64,000 bases of DNA, from assembly GCF_003347495.1 (NCBI RefSeq), contig NZ_QCXY01000013.1, forward strand, positions 124,001 to 188,000, read 5' to 3'. Origin of the DNA: Pleomorphovibrio marinus (GTDB lineage Bacteria; Bacteroidota; Bacteroidia; Cytophagales; Cyclobacteriaceae). This document shows positions 45,246 through 54,755 of this stretch, piece after piece. The position numbers were made by a program, and so were the translations under genes. Below the pieces are notes generated by a model. That model was not told where the DNA came from. It searched no databases and saw only the letters and a list, made by a program, of their open reading frames with translations. Every line of letters begins with the position of its first letter. Position 1 is the first letter of the stretch.

Positions 45246-46137
45246 GTACGTGGTATTTATTTATTTTGTCTTCAAATATTTCGGTGGATACTTCCCTGAG
45301 TTTTTCACAAGAAACTGGAATATCGTCCTCCACTTTGTCCGCATAAATGACCAATTCAATTTTCCTGAAATCCCTGAGAAGATCTGGCAGAGCCAAATGT
45401 TGGGCGATTTCGGTGGATGTCCATTCCCGGAATGGTTTTCCCGTGAGGGATTCCATGTAGCTTTTCCACAAGCCCAGTAGTTCGTCGGCAGATTGCAGAG
45501 AGGGTTGTTCTAATAACGTCCTTTTTGCATTTTTCCATCTTTCCAGAAAACGTTTCCTTTTCTTCCTCTCCAAATACACCAACCACATGCTCATTAGTTT
45601 CTTTCCGAAGAGAAAATAGAGGGCTACCAATATACCAATGGAAAGTAAACCAAGAAGTATAAGCCTGGGATAATTGAAACCCATAGGAACCTTGAGGTAG
45701 CTGTTGTTTTCTTGGAAACTTAATCCCTCCGGGATTTCGTCTATGGTTAAAACGAGTCCCAGCAGGGCTTCCTCAGGAAAGTGAGAAATACTGTCGTATC
45801 GCAATACCTCATATACAGGAAGGCTAATCCTGCGTGTGGGATCCAATGAAAAATTGGACAAATAATAAACCGCAGAGTCCAAAGTAATGCTGTCTTGGGT
45901 GGTGGAAGTAAAGGTCTGTTTTTCCAAAAATTCCATACCCCCAAAGTTGTAGGTAGAATCAGGAAAGAGGATGTCCAAGGAGGCATGGTACCTAGCCTTC
46001 AGTACGTACCCCACCCTTTCGCCTAATTTGGCAGAGTCCTTTAGGAAATAGCCATCTACCTGTACCTCCTGAGCATGTGCCGAGGAGCAGATAATGGAGA
46101 AACAACCAATAAAATACAGAAATAGATATTTACCCAC
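45238..46137 (-). CDS. Bat-operon membrane protein of unknown function
   Basis: Protein of 299 residues with a GTG start, placed between DUF58 and BatA as in other Bacteroidota Bat operons. A signal peptide (LFLYFIGCFSIICSSAHA) is followed by a periplasmic beta-rich domain of about 130 residues, a membrane helix (LILLGLLSIGILVALYFLF), and a cytoplasmic charged tail. This topology recalls DUF4381/BatD-like proteins, but no motif confirms it. It overlaps DUF58 by 8 bases and BatA by 8, so the three are translationally coupled. Confidence 0.72.
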   Translation of the reverse strand: MGKYLFLYFIGCFSIICSSAHAQEVQVDGYFLKDSAKLGERVGYVLKARYHASLDILFPDSTYNFGGMEFLEKQTFTSTTQDSITLDSAVYYLSNFSLDPTRRISLPVYEVLRYDSISHFPEEALLGLVLTIDEIPEGLSFQENNSYLKVPMGFNYPRLILLGLLSIGILVALYFLFGKKLMSMWLVYLERKKRKRFLERWKNAKRTLLEQPSLQSADELLGLWKSYMESLTGKPFREWTSTEIAQHLALPDLLRDFRKIELVIYADKVEDDIPVSCEKLREVSTEIFEDKINKYHVHE

Positions 46138-47008
46138 GCTTCATGCTACGGTTTCTTGTTTTAAATAGTTCCATTAGGGGTAACACAATATCCTGCCCTG
46201 TACCTATTTGAAGGTAATTGACTTGGTTTTTTTTACAAAGTGTCCTCAATGATTCTCTATCTGCATAAAAGGATTTGAATATTTTTTTTGAAAATCCACC
46301 AAAGGCTGTGTTCACCCAGGTGGTTTTACCATTTTCTTTATCATAGAGGGGAACAATCCCAAGGGAGGGCAGGGCTGACTCCAGGGGATCCGTCAGTTGA
46401 ATAGCTACCACATCGTGTTTATTGGCCAAAGCTTTCAGGGGATTTTCGTACCCCTCATCTATGAAATCAGAAATAATGATGATTATACTTCTCTTTTTGA
46501 TCAGGTTGAGACAAAAGGTAAACATTCCCTTCAAGTCAGTTTTCAGGGAGTTGTTTTTGTGATTGAAGACTGCCTTAATTATTTTTACGGCCTGCCGGGG
46601 GCCTTTGGAAGGCATGACCAAATTCTCTTTTTGGTTAGAATAAGACACTAAGCCTACCTGGCTACCCTCAAAAACGGCGGCTAAGGTTAAGACGCCAGCT
46701 ATCTCCTTGCCCAGGTCTATTTTTTTTCGCGTTTTCCCTCCCGTCTCTTGTGAACCACTAATGTCTAGGAGGAAAAAAACAGACTGGTCTTTGTCCTCTT
46801 TGTAAGTTTTAACAAAAGTCCCATGCCCTTTGGCTGAAACTTTCCATTCTATCGTGCGTATATCATCCCCGTACTGATAGGGCCTGAGGTCGTCAAATTC
46901 CAGGCCTGCTCCCTTGAAAATGGATTGATAATCACCTTGCAGGTGGTTATTTGCCACTTTTCGGAGCATAATTTCGTACCTTCGTAATTTCTTGACGAGT
47001 TGGTTCAT
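46130..47008 (-). CDS. DUF58 (VWA-like) protein of the Bat system
   Basis: Soluble protein of 292 residues. The DUF58 mark DDLRPYQYGDDIRTIEWKVS is near residue 40, followed by a VWA-like fold with FFLLDISGSQET (DxSxS). In studied relatives DUF58 proteins act with a MoxR ATPase, probably on envelope substrates. It is the first gene of a three-gene leftward operon. The expected upstream moxR is missing: a lipoprotein gene diverges 92 bases away. Confidence 0.9.
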   Translation of the reverse strand: MNQLVKKLRRYEIMLRKVANNHLQGDYQSIFKGAGLEFDDLRPYQYGDDIRTIEWKVSAKGHGTFVKTYKEDKDQSVFFLLDISGSQETGGKTRKKIDLGKEIAGVLTLAAVFEGSQVGLVSYSNQKENLVMPSKGPRQAVKIIKAVFNHKNNSLKTDLKGMFTFCLNLIKKRSIIIIISDFIDEGYENPLKALANKHDVVAIQLTDPLESALPSLGIVPLYDKENGKTTWVNTAFGGFSKKIFKSFYADRESLRTLCKKNQVNYLQIGTGQDIVLPLMELFKTRNRSMKRG

Positions 47009-47099
47009 AAAGCTTTTAGGAATGAAAGGCCTAATTTAGCAGTCTCATTTGAATAATAAAACGTCTTTAGGATCACATATTGTCATTTGTCTTAGGAAT

Positions 47100-47465
47100 A
47101 TGGTAATTTTGGCTGTGAGAAATTTTATGTTATTGTTGGCATTGGGTTGCTTACTGATAGGTTGTGGTGCGAAAAACAGGCCAGATGGTGTACTTAATGA
47201 AGACAAAATGGTGGCAATATTGATTGACATCCATTTAACGGAGGGGTTTGTGCAGGCACTACCCATACCTTATGATTCTTCAAAAAGGCTTTACCCCATC
47301 TTAGAAAAGGAAATTTTTGAAAAACACGCCGTCAGTGACAGTGTTTACCTTCAGAGCCTGCAATTTTACTTGAGAGATGCCATAAAAATGGAAGAGTTGT
47401 ATGCCCGTACCATCGATTCTTTGACGGTAATAGAAAAAAGAGTGGAACAACCTGCCCAACGATGA
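47100..47465 (+). CDS. DUF4296-type lipoprotein
   Basis: Small lipoprotein of about 121 residues. I use the ATG at 47100, which gives the leader LLLALGCLLIGCG with a lipobox cysteine near residue 23. A TTG-initiated longer frame at 47049 adds 17 residues that do not look like an export signal. After the anchor come two short amphipathic helices (MVAILIDIHLTEGFVQ and the tail KMEELYARTIDSL), the layout of Bacteroidota DUF4296 proteins. Function unknown. It overlaps mutS2 by 4 bases (ATGA). Confidence 0.78.
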   Translation: MVILAVRNFMLLLALGCLLIGCGAKNRPDGVLNEDKMVAILIDIHLTEGFVQALPIPYDSSKRLYPILEKEIFEKHAVSDSVYLQSLQFYLRDAIKMEELYARTIDSLTVIEKRVEQPAQR

Positions 47466-49861
47466 AGACATACCCTGCAAATTTAGAGGAAAAGATAAAT
47501 TTTGATAAGATAAAATCCCTGATAAAAGAAGCTTGTACCAGTAAGTTAGGGGTGGACTTCGTGGAAAAAATTGCCTTCTGCAATGATGGAAAGCTGGTGC
47601 AAAAGCTTATTGACCAGACCGATGAGTTCAAGAAGCTTTTGACATCTGGAGAGCAATTCCCTTCCTCCAATTTTGTGGATATATACCCCTATCTTGAAAA
47701 AGCCAAGGTGCCGGGGACCTTTCTCTATGAGGATGAGTTTCACCAAGTCAGGCTAGGTCTGATTACTCTTTGGGCCTGTGTGGAATTTTTTGACAAACAT
47801 CAAGAAGATTACCCCCAGCTTTGCCAATTGCTGGGTATGGTGGCAGATGACCGCTCACTCTTAGGAGCCATCGACAAGGTAATGGATGATAAGGGGAAAA
47901 TAAAAAACAATGCCACTCAGGAGCTCAGCTTAATCAGAGGTCAGTTGCTGTACGAAGAGAGCAGGTTAAGGAAAGTACTGGACAGTATATACAGAAGTGC
48001 AAAAGCGCAGGGGTTTACACCGGATGATGCCTCCATCACCATTCGGGGAGGAAGGATGGTAATCCCAGTACTAGCTGAATACAAGCGCAGGATAAAAGGT
48101 TTTATCCATGACGAGTCGGCTACAGGACAAACGGTGTTTTTAGAACCTGCGGAGGTTTTGGATATCAATAATGAGATCCGTGACCTTGAGTATATGGAAC
48201 GGCGCGAAATTCAAAAAATACTCACCAAACTTACCGACTCTCTTAGGGAATGTATACCCGAACTTAGAAAATCCTTCCAGTTTTTGGGATTGGTGGACTT
48301 TATACGTGCCAAAGCAAAATTTGCACTTCAGACGGACAGCGAAAAACCCCTCCTTGTAAAGCAAAAAAACGTCCATTTTAAAGGGGCCAGACACCCCCTA
48401 TTGGAACTTACATTTAAACAGCAGCAAAAAAAGGTGGTGCCCTTGTCCCTGAACCTAGACCATAACAGGAGGATACTGGTGATTTCCGGCCCAAATGCCG
48501 GAGGAAAGTCAGTGGCGCTAAAGACCACTGCCCTACTCCAATATATGCTGCAATGTGGGCTTTTGATCCCCGTTGATCCCGAATCCACCTGCTGTATTTT
48601 TGATCAGTTTTTCATTGACATTGGAGATGAACAAAACTTGGAAAACGACCTGAGCACCTACAGTTCCCACCTTTTGAACATGAAGTATTTCACCACATTT
48701 TCTAACAAGAAGACCATTTTTTTCATCGATGAATTTGGGACAGGCACAGAACCGCAATTTGGAGGAGCCATTGCAGAAGGTATTTTGATAGCCCTCAACA
48801 AGGCTGGGGCATTTGGGGTGGTGACGACCCACTATGGGAATCTCAAGCAGTTGGCCTCCAAGAGTCCGGGTTTGGTAAACGGGGCCATGAGGTACGATGT
48901 AGATAAGTTGGAGCCACTGTATCAGTTGGAGACTGGGAAGCCGGGGAGTTCCTTCGCATTTGAAATAGCTGGGAAGATAGGCATAGCAAATGAGATAATC
49001 CTTCATGCCCGTGCCCAGGTGGGGGAGACAAGAGTGAAGTATGACAGACTTTTGCTTAAACTGGAGAGTGAAAAAAACAATTATGAGGCCCTACTTTCCG
49101 ACAATCAAAAAAAGGAGAAGTTGCTTGCCCAGCGCATGGAAGAATATAATACGCTAAAATCTTCTTTGGAGGAAAATAAAAAGGAAATCCTCCATGAGGC
49201 CAAAGTCCAAGCAAAGGCAATTATAGATGATGCCAATAGGAAAATAGAGCATACTATCAAGCAAATTAAGGAGCAAAAGGCAGAGAAAGAAGCTACCCTG
49301 CAGTTGAGGAAGTCTCTGGAAGCCCATAAATCCACCTTGCAAACCGACCCAAGGAGCAAGAAGGGGAAGGCTTCGCCTGCGCCTAAACCTGAAGTAATAG
49401 GAGGGGAGATCAAGATAGGAGACCAAGTCAGGTTAAAAGACAATGGTGCCTTGGCGGAGGTATTGAGCATTCAAGGTAAAAATGCCGAGATTAGTATAGG
49501 GGAATTAAAATCCAAAATCAAATTGGACAGGATGGAAAAGGTCTCCAACACGGTAGTCAAAAAAGCAAAGAAAGCCAGATCCATAGGGTTTGATGCCAAC
49601 CAAAAGATGGTGGATTTTTCTCCAAATTTAGACATTAGGGGAAAAAGAGCTGAAGAGGTACTTAGTTTGCTTCAGCCCTTTATTGATGATGCCAATATGT
49701 TGGGCTTGTCGGACCTCAGGGTTATACATGGCAAGGGAAATGGGGTTTTAAGGGACCTCACCAGGAATTTACTGAAAAAAATGCCTGCAGTCATGAAAGC
49801 AGAAGACGAACACGCGGATCGTGGGGGTGCAGGGGTAACGTTAGTTACCCTGAACCCATGA
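47462..49861 (+). CDS. mutS2: Endonuclease MutS2
   Basis: MutS-family ATPase of 799 residues with a C-terminal Smr nuclease domain. Walker A SGPNAGGKSVALK near residue 342, then the family stretch FFIDEFGTGTEP (Walker B) and TTHYGNLKQLA, an ABC-type switch histidine. A coiled region near 520-600 leads to a KOW-like segment and the Smr domain, with LDIRGKRAEEVL and VIHGKGNGVL. MutS2 restrains homologous recombination or, in some bacteria, rescues collided ribosomes. The gene is complete. It is convergent with the SnoaL-like gene, with a 23-base gap. Confidence 0.95.
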   Translation: MKTYPANLEEKINFDKIKSLIKEACTSKLGVDFVEKIAFCNDGKLVQKLIDQTDEFKKLLTSGEQFPSSNFVDIYPYLEKAKVPGTFLYEDEFHQVRLGLITLWACVEFFDKHQEDYPQLCQLLGMVADDRSLLGAIDKVMDDKGKIKNNATQELSLIRGQLLYEESRLRKVLDSIYRSAKAQGFTPDDASITIRGGRMVIPVLAEYKRRIKGFIHDESATGQTVFLEPAEVLDINNEIRDLEYMERREIQKILTKLTDSLRECIPELRKSFQFLGLVDFIRAKAKFALQTDSEKPLLVKQKNVHFKGARHPLLELTFKQQQKKVVPLSLNLDHNRRILVISGPNAGGKSVALKTTALLQYMLQCGLLIPVDPESTCCIFDQFFIDIGDEQNLENDLSTYSSHLLNMKYFTTFSNKKTIFFIDEFGTGTEPQFGGAIAEGILIALNKAGAFGVVTTHYGNLKQLASKSPGLVNGAMRYDVDKLEPLYQLETGKPGSSFAFEIAGKIGIANEIILHARAQVGETRVKYDRLLLKLESEKNNYEALLSDNQKKEKLLAQRMEEYNTLKSSLEENKKEILHEAKVQAKAIIDDANRKIEHTIKQIKEQKAEKEATLQLRKSLEAHKSTLQTDPRSKKGKASPAPKPEVIGGEIKIGDQVRLKDNGALAEVLSIQGKNAEISIGELKSKIKLDRMEKVSNTVVKKAKKARSIGFDANQKMVDFSPNLDIRGKRAEEVLSLLQPFIDDANMLGLSDLRVIHGKGNGVLRDLTRNLLKKMPAVMKAEDEHADRGGAGVTLVTLNP

Positions 49862-49884
49862 CCCAATGATGTGAAATTAAATTT

Positions 49885-50322
49885 TTATCTTTTGAAGGCC
49901 TGCCTGGCCAATAATTTCCAGCTTTTACCCTCTTTTTGCCAGACCAATAGTATGCCTAAGTTCACGTCTGCTGGATCCGCTCCTTTGTTATGCGTGGTTC
50001 CACTAAGATTGTGTCTCACTAAGGCTACATTGCCAGAAATATCGACACTTTGTTCGGAAAGGTTTATGCTGGTGAAATTGGAATCCCCACTTGCCAAGGC
50101 CTGCACAAAGTCTTCTTGGTTTTCTATTACCCCATTGGAGTGGCCATAGGTCAGTTTTTTGGAGGAAAGCGAAGTTAGTTTTGCTCTATCCCCATTTAAC
50201 ATTGCCTCGCGCAATTCTTCTACCGCCTTTTCCACTGCCGGGACTGCTTTGTCCTGCGCAATAAGGGAAAGGTTTACAAATAAAAATAAGGCTAATGCAA
50301 AATAAAGGTTTTTGGGTTTCAT
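49885..50322 (-). CDS. Secreted NTF2/SnoaL-like protein (DUF4440-type)
   Basis: Exported protein of 145 residues: signal peptide LYFALALFLFVNLSLIAQ, then a single NTF2-like domain. The pattern VEELREAMLNGDRAKLTSL followed by SGNVALVRHNLSGTTHNKG and ending in WKLLARQAF is typical of DUF4440. Such domains bind small ligands, and no catalytic group can be assigned. A free-standing gene, 11 bases from the lipoprotein gene upstream. Confidence 0.8.
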   Translation of the reverse strand: MKPKNLYFALALFLFVNLSLIAQDKAVPAVEKAVEELREAMLNGDRAKLTSLSSKKLTYGHSNGVIENQEDFVQALASGDSNFTSINLSEQSVDISGNVALVRHNLSGTTHNKGADPADVNLGILLVWQKEGKSWKLLARQAFKR

Positions 50323-50333
50323 TGTTGTTTGTT

Positions 50334-50810
50334 TTAGTTTTTAATTCTTAGTTCAATTACGTAAAATCCTGCCAACGCGCTTACCCTTGCATTTGAGGGA
50401 GGGGCCACTGTGAATTCCAACCGTAGGCTTTCCTGGTTTCTGGTAAACGCAATTTCCCTGCCCGATGCAGGTTGGTTGCCAGTAAGCAATAGCCTATCGA
50501 GGTTTTCACCTGTCACCGACCAGGATCCATTTGCGTTGAACAGGTTGCCTCCATTTGCTGTGGTATAATTTTGTCCACCGGTATTGTTGAGGAAGGTTAT
50601 TTCAAAATTTGCAAAGTCACCAGTTTGAGAAACTCCATCCTTGGAGACCGAACCTCCGCCGGCGATAGCCCAAGTAAGGCTGCCTTGCTCACCTGCAAGT
50701 TGCTGCCTTGCTTCTTGCTCTGGGCTTAATTGAGGGCCATCATCATCACTGCCACAGGAAATAATCAGCGGAAGGATGGACAGCACCAATAAAAGGACTT
50801 TTTTGTTCAT
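50334..50810 (-). CDS. Lipoprotein of unknown function
   Basis: Predicted lipoprotein of 158 residues. I use the ATG at 50810, which gives the leader KKVLLLVLSILPLIISCGS with a lipobox cysteine; the longer frame to 50858 is not secretable. The rest is beta-rich with many asparagine and glycine residues (NNTGGQNYTTANGGNLF, NANGSWSVTG). It has an acidic post-cysteine stretch, SDDDGPQ, often seen in Bacteroidota surface lipoproteins. No specific family. It could be outer-membrane surface-exposed. Confidence 0.7.
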   Translation of the reverse strand: MNKKVLLLVLSILPLIISCGSDDDGPQLSPEQEARQQLAGEQGSLTWAIAGGGSVSKDGVSQTGDFANFEITFLNNTGGQNYTTANGGNLFNANGSWSVTGENLDRLLLTGNQPASGREIAFTRNQESLRLEFTVAPPSNARVSALAGFYVIELRIKN

Positions 50811-50871
50811 GATAATAGTTATATAGCAACCTGTAAATTTACTCAATATGGTAGACATTCAAAGTCTTTTC

Positions 50872-51495
50872 TCAGGCTTTATATTTTTGCATTTGCAGGT
50901 CGGCATCACAGAACCCGTACTCCCTAGCCTCATTAGAGGCCACAATGAGGGTACATCCCTCCGTTCGGGTTTTTATGGTTTCCTGGTACCAGTCTATCCC
51001 CTGTTTATCCAGGTTGGTAGTGGGTTCGTCCAAAAGCAATAATTTTGCGTTGGAAAACAGGCAAATCCCTAATTTTAGCCGTTGTTTCATTCCAGAAGAA
51101 AAATTCAGGATTTGTTTGTTTAAGGCGTTATTCAAGTACATGGCTTCTACCACTTTATGGAGGTTGTATCCTTTTTTGTATCCTTTAAAACTGAAGTGGA
51201 AACGTAGAAACTCAAGCAGGGTGAATTCCTCAGGGAGCTCCAAATAAGGGGCGCTAATACTTATATATTGGTAGTGGTTAGCCGAGGAAATGGACGCAGT
51301 GCCCAATTTATAGTCGATGTCTCCTGAGGTCAAAGGGGTCTGACCCGCGATGCACCTTAGCAAAGTGGATTTTCCTGAGCCGTTGTTTCCTGTTAGTGCC
51401 GTCCGGCTTCCAGGGGGAAAAACATGGTCTATATTTCTAAACACCCATTCGTACTGAAAGCGTTTGGCGGCTTTATGGAGGTTGATTTCCACCAT
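50872..51495 (-). CDS. ABC transporter ATP-binding protein
   Basis: Cytoplasmic ATPase of 207 residues. Walker A TGNNGSGKSTLLR near residue 37, Q-loop region YQYISISA, signature NFSSGMKQRL near 132, Walker B KLLLLDEPTTNLD near 153 and an ASNE switch in place of the usual histidine. The permease is not encoded next to it, so the partner is unknown. It sits at the 3' end of the lpx block in the same direction, 4 bases from lpxA, and could be co-transcribed. A role in moving lipid A or lipoproteins is possible. Confidence 0.88.
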   Translation of the reverse strand: MVEINLHKAAKRFQYEWVFRNIDHVFPPGSRTALTGNNGSGKSTLLRCIAGQTPLTSGDIDYKLGTASISSANHYQYISISAPYLELPEEFTLLEFLRFHFSFKGYKKGYNLHKVVEAMYLNNALNKQILNFSSGMKQRLKLGICLFSNAKLLLLDEPTTNLDKQGIDWYQETIKTRTEGCTLIVASNEAREYGFCDADLQMQKYKA

Positions 51496-51499
51496 CCTG

Positions 51500-52279
51500 T
51501 TATTGGATGTATCCTTTCATTACTCCTCTCTCGGAGGATCGGATGAAATTAACGATTTCATCCCTTTCTTTGGTGGCAGGAAGGTTAACTTCTATTTCTT
51601 CCAATGCACGGCTATTGTTCATGCTGTTCAAAAAAAGCAGCCTGTACACTTCTTGTATTTGATTGATAGCTTCACTACTAAACCCTCTTCTCCTAAGGCC
51701 CAGGGAATTTACCCCTGCATAACTAAGTGGTTCTCTGGCGGCTTTGGTAAATGGCGGTACGTCTTTCCTTACCAAGGATCCTCCGGATACCATACTGTGC
51801 ATCCCAATTTTCACAAATTGGTGGATGGCACTGCTTCCACCGATGAATGCCCAGTCGTCTACATTTACATGCCCTGCAATTTGTACAGTGTTTGCTATGA
51901 TGACGTTGTTTCCTATGATGCAGTCATGGGCCACATGTACATAGGCCATAAGTAGGCAGTTGCTTCCAATTTTGGTGGTTTTTTTATCAATAGTCCCCCT
52001 ATTGATAGTGACGCACTCTCTAATTGTAGTATTGTCTCCAATTTCCACCAGAGAATCTTCGCCTTTGAATTTGAGGTCTTGGGGAATGGCAGAAATTACT
52101 GCCCCAGGGAAAATCCTGCAGTTTTTGCCAACTCTGGCACCTGGGTAGATGGTTACGTTAGATCCTATCCAGGTTCCCTCACCCACTTCCACGTTTTCAT
52201 GGATAGTGGTGAAAGCTTCCACGGTGACGTTATCTGCTATTTTTGAATTGGGGTGTATTTGAACGAAATTACTGATCAT
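51500..52279 (-). CDS. lpxA: UDP-N-acetylglucosamine acyltransferase
   Basis: First committed acyl transfer of lipid A synthesis: moves a beta-hydroxyacyl group from ACP to UDP-GlcNAc. The 259-residue protein begins VQIHPNSKIADNVTVEAFTT and is built of left-handed beta-helix hexapeptides (for example IGSNCLLMAYVHVAHDCIIG). The catalytic histidine lies in the AYVHVAHDC stretch. The C-terminal helical part (EEIEVNLPATKERDEIVNF) is standard. It overlaps the LpxC-FabZ gene by 4 bases. Confidence 0.95.
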   Translation of the reverse strand: MISNFVQIHPNSKIADNVTVEAFTTIHENVEVGEGTWIGSNVTIYPGARVGKNCRIFPGAVISAIPQDLKFKGEDSLVEIGDNTTIRECVTINRGTIDKKTTKIGSNCLLMAYVHVAHDCIIGNNVIIANTVQIAGHVNVDDWAFIGGSSAIHQFVKIGMHSMVSGGSLVRKDVPPFTKAAREPLSYAGVNSLGLRRRGFSSEAINQIQEVYRLLFLNSMNNSRALEEIEVNLPATKERDEIVNFIRSSERGVMKGYIQ

Positions 52280-53670
52280 GCGTCTTTTCTTACTATACTG
52301 GCAGTCATTACCGCCTCACATACTAGTGTATTACCCACAAAAGCTTCTCCTTTCATCTTTGCTATTCCTCTGCGGATGGGGTTAAGTAATTCACACTTAA
52401 AGATTAAAGTGTCACCTGGCAGCACCATTTTCCTGAACTTGCAATTTTCTATGCTTAGAAAATAGGTCCAGTAGTTTTCGGGATCATTTACTGTACTCAA
52501 CACCAAAATACCTCCGGTTTGTGCCATGGCCTCTACCTGTAGCACTCCCGGCATGACAGGGTTATTGGGGAAATGTCCCATAAAAAACGGTTCATTGATA
52601 GTGACGTTTTTCACTCCCGCCACGACCGATTCATCCAAATAAATTATCTTATCCAACAACTGGAAGGGATATCTATGTGGTAGTATGTTACTGATCTGGT
52701 TGATGTCTAATACAGGGGGTAATTTGGGGTCATAATAAGGTATATGCATGGGGCCTGCTTTCTCCATGGCTCTTTTTATTTTTTTAGCAAACGCCACATT
52801 AGCAGCATGCCCGGGCCTTGCAGCCAAAATCTGGGCCTTTAGAGGCCTGCCCACCAATGCCAAGTCTCCAATTACATCCAGTAACTTGTGCCTGGCGGGC
52901 TCATTTTTATACCTTAACTCCACATTGTTCAAAATTCCCTCTTTCCGGACTTCCACTTTTGGCTTATTGAACATTTTCGCCAAATTAACCAATTCCTCTT
53001 CTTTTACTGCCCTATCCACCACTACGATCGCGTTGTTAAGGTCACCACCTTTTATGAGGTTTTGGTTATAAAGCATTTCAAGCTCATGCAGGAAACAAAA
53101 GGTCCTACAGGAGGCAATTTCGGTTTTAAATTGGCTGATATCCGTAATTGATGCGTGCTGACTTCCCAATACGGGGGAATTATAATCGACCATTACAGTA
53201 ACCCTAAAGTCGTCTAAAGGAAGAGCTGCCATTTCTACTTCCCTAGCACTATCTTTATAATGGATGCTTTCGGGGATTTCGAAAAAACGCCTCAGGGCAT
53301 TTTGCTCCTCTAAACCGGCCTCTTCTAGAATATCAATAAAAGGAATACTGCTTCCATCCAAAATGGGTGGTTCTGGGCCATTCAGTTGGATCAATACATT
53401 ATCTATTTCCAATCCCACAAGGGCTGCAAGCACATGTTCTACGGTAAACACCCTTGCCCCACTCTGTTCCAAAGTGGTTCCCCTAGATACGTCCACTACG
53501 TTGTCCACATCGGCATCTATGGTGGGTTGACCTTCCATATCCATTCGTTGGAATTTGTATCCGTGGTTAGCCTTTGCAGGAAGAAAAGTCATGGTAGCTT
53601 CTACTCCAGTGTGTAATCCTACTCCAGAGAGGGTTACCTGTTTACTTATTGTGTGTTGTTTTACTTTCAT
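52276..53670 (-). CDS. Bifunctional LpxC deacetylase / FabZ dehydratase
   Basis: Two-enzyme fusion of about 464 residues found in Bacteroidota. The N-terminal part (about 1-300) is UDP-3-O-acyl-N-acetylglucosamine deacetylase, the committed step to lipid A, with the zinc site in VFTVEHVLAAL and the later HKLLDVIGDLAL. The C-terminal part (about 315-464) is 3-hydroxyacyl-ACP dehydratase, with LPHRYPFQLLD and GHFPNNPVMPGVLQVEAMAQ. I place the start at the ATG at 53670; the longer frame adds nine unlikely residues. The fusion links lipid A to fatty acid synthesis. Confidence 0.95.
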   Translation of the reverse strand: MKVKQHTISKQVTLSGVGLHTGVEATMTFLPAKANHGYKFQRMDMEGQPTIDADVDNVVDVSRGTTLEQSGARVFTVEHVLAALVGLEIDNVLIQLNGPEPPILDGSSIPFIDILEEAGLEEQNALRRFFEIPESIHYKDSAREVEMAALPLDDFRVTVMVDYNSPVLGSQHASITDISQFKTEIASCRTFCFLHELEMLYNQNLIKGGDLNNAIVVVDRAVKEEELVNLAKMFNKPKVEVRKEGILNNVELRYKNEPARHKLLDVIGDLALVGRPLKAQILAARPGHAANVAFAKKIKRAMEKAGPMHIPYYDPKLPPVLDINQISNILPHRYPFQLLDKIIYLDESVVAGVKNVTINEPFFMGHFPNNPVMPGVLQVEAMAQTGGILVLSTVNDPENYWTYFLSIENCKFRKMVLPGDTLIFKCELLNPIRRGIAKMKGEAFVGNTLVCEAVMTASIVRKDA

Positions 53671-53717
53671 TAAAACTTTTTCACTGAGACAATACAAAAA
53701 TTAGTTTTGCCACAAAT

Positions 53718-54740
53718 TTATCGTTTTTTTTCCAGATCTTTAATTTTATCCTCTAACTGGGGGAGCTTTTTAAAAACGGCAAAGGATTTAAGGTAGTCTT
53801 TGAGGTCAATTCCTATGAAACCAAGTAGGGTTTGTCCCGGCTTTTTTACGTTTTTCATGACTCCCGTATTGCCGCCTATGGTGGTTCGATCTGCGATTTT
53901 GAGATGACCAATAATTCCTGATTTTCCGGCCAAAACACAGTTTTTACCAATTTCGGTTGACCCTGAAATACCGGATTGGGAGGCAATAACAGTATTTTCA
54001 CCGATTACCACATTGTGAGCAATTTGGACCTGATTGTCAATTTTCACGCCTTTTTTGATGATAGTGGACCCCATAGTGGCACAATCAATGGTGGTGTTTG
54101 CACCTATACTGACATCATCCTCTATGACAACATTACCTAATTGGGGGATATTTTTGTAAGTGCCATCTGGCTGTGGAGCAAAACCAAACCCATCACTGCC
54201 TATCACGGCTCCTGGCTGAAATTCGCAGTTTTCTCCTATTTGTGTGCCGGAAATGATTTTCACACCGGTATAAAACACACAATTGTCTCCAATTTTCACA
54301 TCCTCTCCAATATACACCTGTGGGTGGATTTTCACATTTCTTCCAATACTACAATTTTTTCCAATGTAGGAGAATGCTCCCCGGAATCCTTCCTCCCCCA
54401 TATGGCTACTTTCATGCATGAAGCAAGGTTCTTCCACACCCAGTAAGTCCGGCTTTTGGAGCTTCTCCACCATTTGTAGCAACTCGGTAAATCCTGAATA
54501 GGCATCTTTAACCCTCACAAGTGTGGTTGCCACCGGTTTGCTGGGGGTGAAATTTTCCGAAACAATTACGGCACTACTCTCTGTGGAATATAGATGGGGT
54601 TCATACTTTAAGTTTGACAAAAAGCTGATGTCACCTGGTTTGCCCTCTTGGATTTTATTGATGTTGATTATTTTCTGCGAACCATCTCCTTCTATTTTGC
54701 CATTCAAAAGTTTGGCTATCTCATTGATGGTAAATTCCAT
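53718..54740 (-). CDS. lpxD: UDP-3-O-acylglucosamine N-acyltransferase
   Basis: Adds the second acyl chain in lipid A synthesis. A protein of 340 residues with an N-terminal uridine-binding domain (about 1-100), then a left-handed beta-helix of hexapeptides (IGRNVKIHPQVYIGEDVKIG, IGSDGFGFAPQ) and the catalytic histidine in QIAHNVVIG. The C-terminal helix KSFAVFKKLPQLEDKIKDL is usual. It precedes the LpxC-FabZ gene by 47 bases and follows the HD hydrolase gene by 15, as in many Bacteroidota. Confidence 0.95.
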   Translation of the reverse strand: MEFTINEIAKLLNGKIEGDGSQKIININKIQEGKPGDISFLSNLKYEPHLYSTESSAVIVSENFTPSKPVATTLVRVKDAYSGFTELLQMVEKLQKPDLLGVEEPCFMHESSHMGEEGFRGAFSYIGKNCSIGRNVKIHPQVYIGEDVKIGDNCVFYTGVKIISGTQIGENCEFQPGAVIGSDGFGFAPQPDGTYKNIPQLGNVVIEDDVSIGANTTIDCATMGSTIIKKGVKIDNQVQIAHNVVIGENTVIASQSGISGSTEIGKNCVLAGKSGIIGHLKIADRTTIGGNTGVMKNVKKPGQTLLGFIGIDLKDYLKSFAVFKKLPQLEDKIKDLEKKR

Positions 54741-54755
54741 GTAATTAAAGTTATT

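Noticed and set aside
52276-53670. A frameshift joining two separate genes lpxC and fabZ
   Set aside because: One open frame covers both domains and the same fusion is normal in Bacteroidota.
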